Notes under the pieces: generated by a model | Database searches by the model: none | Told to the model about the DNA's origin: nothing | Seen by the model: only the letters and a program-made list of their open reading frames with translations | From: Myxocyprinus asiaticus | Lineage: Eukaryota > Chordata > Actinopteri > Cypriniformes > Catostomidae | Assembly: GCF_019703515.2 (NCBI RefSeq) | Contig: NC_059374.1 | Span: 20,888,595-20,952,594 of the forward strand | Length of the DNA: 64,000 nucleotides | Direction of reading: 5' to 3' | Part shown: positions 63,250 through 64,000 of the stretch, piece by piece | Numbering within the stretch: position 1 is the first letter of the stretch | How the letters are laid out: every line of letters starts with the position of its first letter | Position numbers and translations under genes: made by a program

Positions 63250-63668
63250 AGTTACTATACTTTTTTTTTCTTTTTTTCTCCCCTTTTCTCTCCAATTTGG
63301 AATGCCCAATTCCCAATGTGCTCTAAGTCCTCGTGGTGGCGTAGTGACTCGCCTCAATCCATGTGGCTGAAGAGGAATCTCAGTTGCCTCCACGTCATCT
63401 TATCACGTGGCTTGTTGAGCACGTTATTCTATTCTCGCTATTCTCCGCGGCATCCACGCACAACTCACCACGCACCCCACCAAGAGTGAGAACCACATTA
63501 TAGCGACCACAAGGAGGTTACCCCATGTGACTCTACCCTCCCTAGCAACTGGGCCAATTTGGTTGCTTAGGAGACCTGGCTGGAGTCACTCAGCACGCCC
63601 TGGATTCATACTCGCGACTCCAGGGGTGGTAGTCAGCGTATTTACTCGCTGAGCTACCCAGGCCCCCC
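63250..63668 (-). mobile_element. tRNA-headed SINE, third copy
   Basis: On the minus strand the head lies near 63668 (gggcctgggtagctcagcg, B-box region gagtatgaatcc with a changed base) and the A-rich tail lies near 63260-63290. It shares gactccagccaggtctccta and ggttaccccatgtgactcta-type blocks with the other two copies. Confidence 0.75.
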
Positions 63669-64000
63669 CCGACTTCATTTCTTATTTCAACTTTATATCA
63701 CACAATTTCGAATTTATATTTCGGAATTGTGAGAAATACATTTATAATTGCAAGAAATAAAGAATTGTGAGGTATAGTCAGAATGGCCTATTTTATTTTT
63801 TTCATTCCATAGCGGGATCAAGGCACCATACTTTTTGGCACTAAATGAAATATAAGTATGTTTATAATCTGCTATGTTGGATACATTTTTTTACTGAGTT
63901 TATCATAATGCATTCTGGGATTACCTTCTCCGCAAAGGATACAAGCAATTCTGCCTTAGAATTTGACAAAAAAATGCATCTCCATGTTGTGAGTGTACCC

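Larger units (their letters stand above)
53937..64000. other. Region without recognised coding exons
   Basis: This stretch is either the first intron and upstream region of esam or intergenic. It contains the hairpin element (54757-54856), a half family-B repeat (about 56690-56845), a Tc1 derivative (57692-58137), a TA run (about 59890-59912), one copy of an unclassified repeat (about 62310-62480) and a SINE (63250-63668). Open frames of 60-105 codons here show no domain, and several run through repeats. Confidence 0.5.

Overview
The window looks like a ray-finned fish chromosome segment, probably from a cyprinid-type (carp/minnow) genome. It is AT-rich, its genes are split into many short exons with GT-AG introns, and the space between exons is packed with fish-type transposons: an L2-like LINE, Tc1 elements, tRNA-headed SINEs, and palindromic short elements with cyprinid-like ends. 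I found no prokaryotic, viral or CRISPR system. All family assignments come from reading translated exons against remembered vertebrate proteins; no search was run.

Six protein-coding genes can be built exon by exon. In order they are jam3 (+, first exon outside or unrecognised, 2785-8994), vps26b (+, 14488-18976), thyn1 (-, 20140-23028), acad8 (+, 26297-36280), vsig2 (-, 38126-41502) and esam (-, 43755-53936, signal-peptide exon not found). Every internal junction keeps frame. vps26b, thyn1, acad8 and vsig2 give complete reading frames of 332, 229, 419 and 317 residues. The order and orientation jam3-vps26b-thyn1-acad8 matches the human 11q25 block as I remember it, without NCAPD3. vsig2 and esam are neighbours of each other at human 11q24.2.

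Functionally, three genes (jam3, vsig2, esam) encode two-Ig-domain membrane adhesion proteins of the JAM/CTX family. The other three are housekeeping genes: a retromer subunit (vps26b), a nuclear EVE-domain protein (thyn1) and a mitochondrial valine-catabolism dehydrogenase (acad8). vps26b and thyn1 are convergent and appear to share a two-way polyadenylation signal. thyn1 and acad8 are divergent; their spacer carries two LINE insertions, each with a clear target-site duplication.

Region by region: 1-2784 LINE remnant and intronic or upstream sequence; 2785-9930 jam3; 9982-13057 a transposon nest (palindromic element containing a SINE containing a solo LTR, then a broken Tc1 element); 14488-19760 vps26b; 19760-26296 thyn1 and the divergent spacer; 26297-37270 acad8, whose 4-kb last intron is almost wholly repeats; 37370-43754 vsig2 and flanks; 43755-53936 esam; 53937-64000 no coding exon recognised, probably esam first intron or upstream sequence with repeats. 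Nothing here amounts to a new biological system. The best leads are transposon architecture, a frame-preserving mini-intron in vsig2, elements abutting splice sites, and a long near-perfect palindrome.
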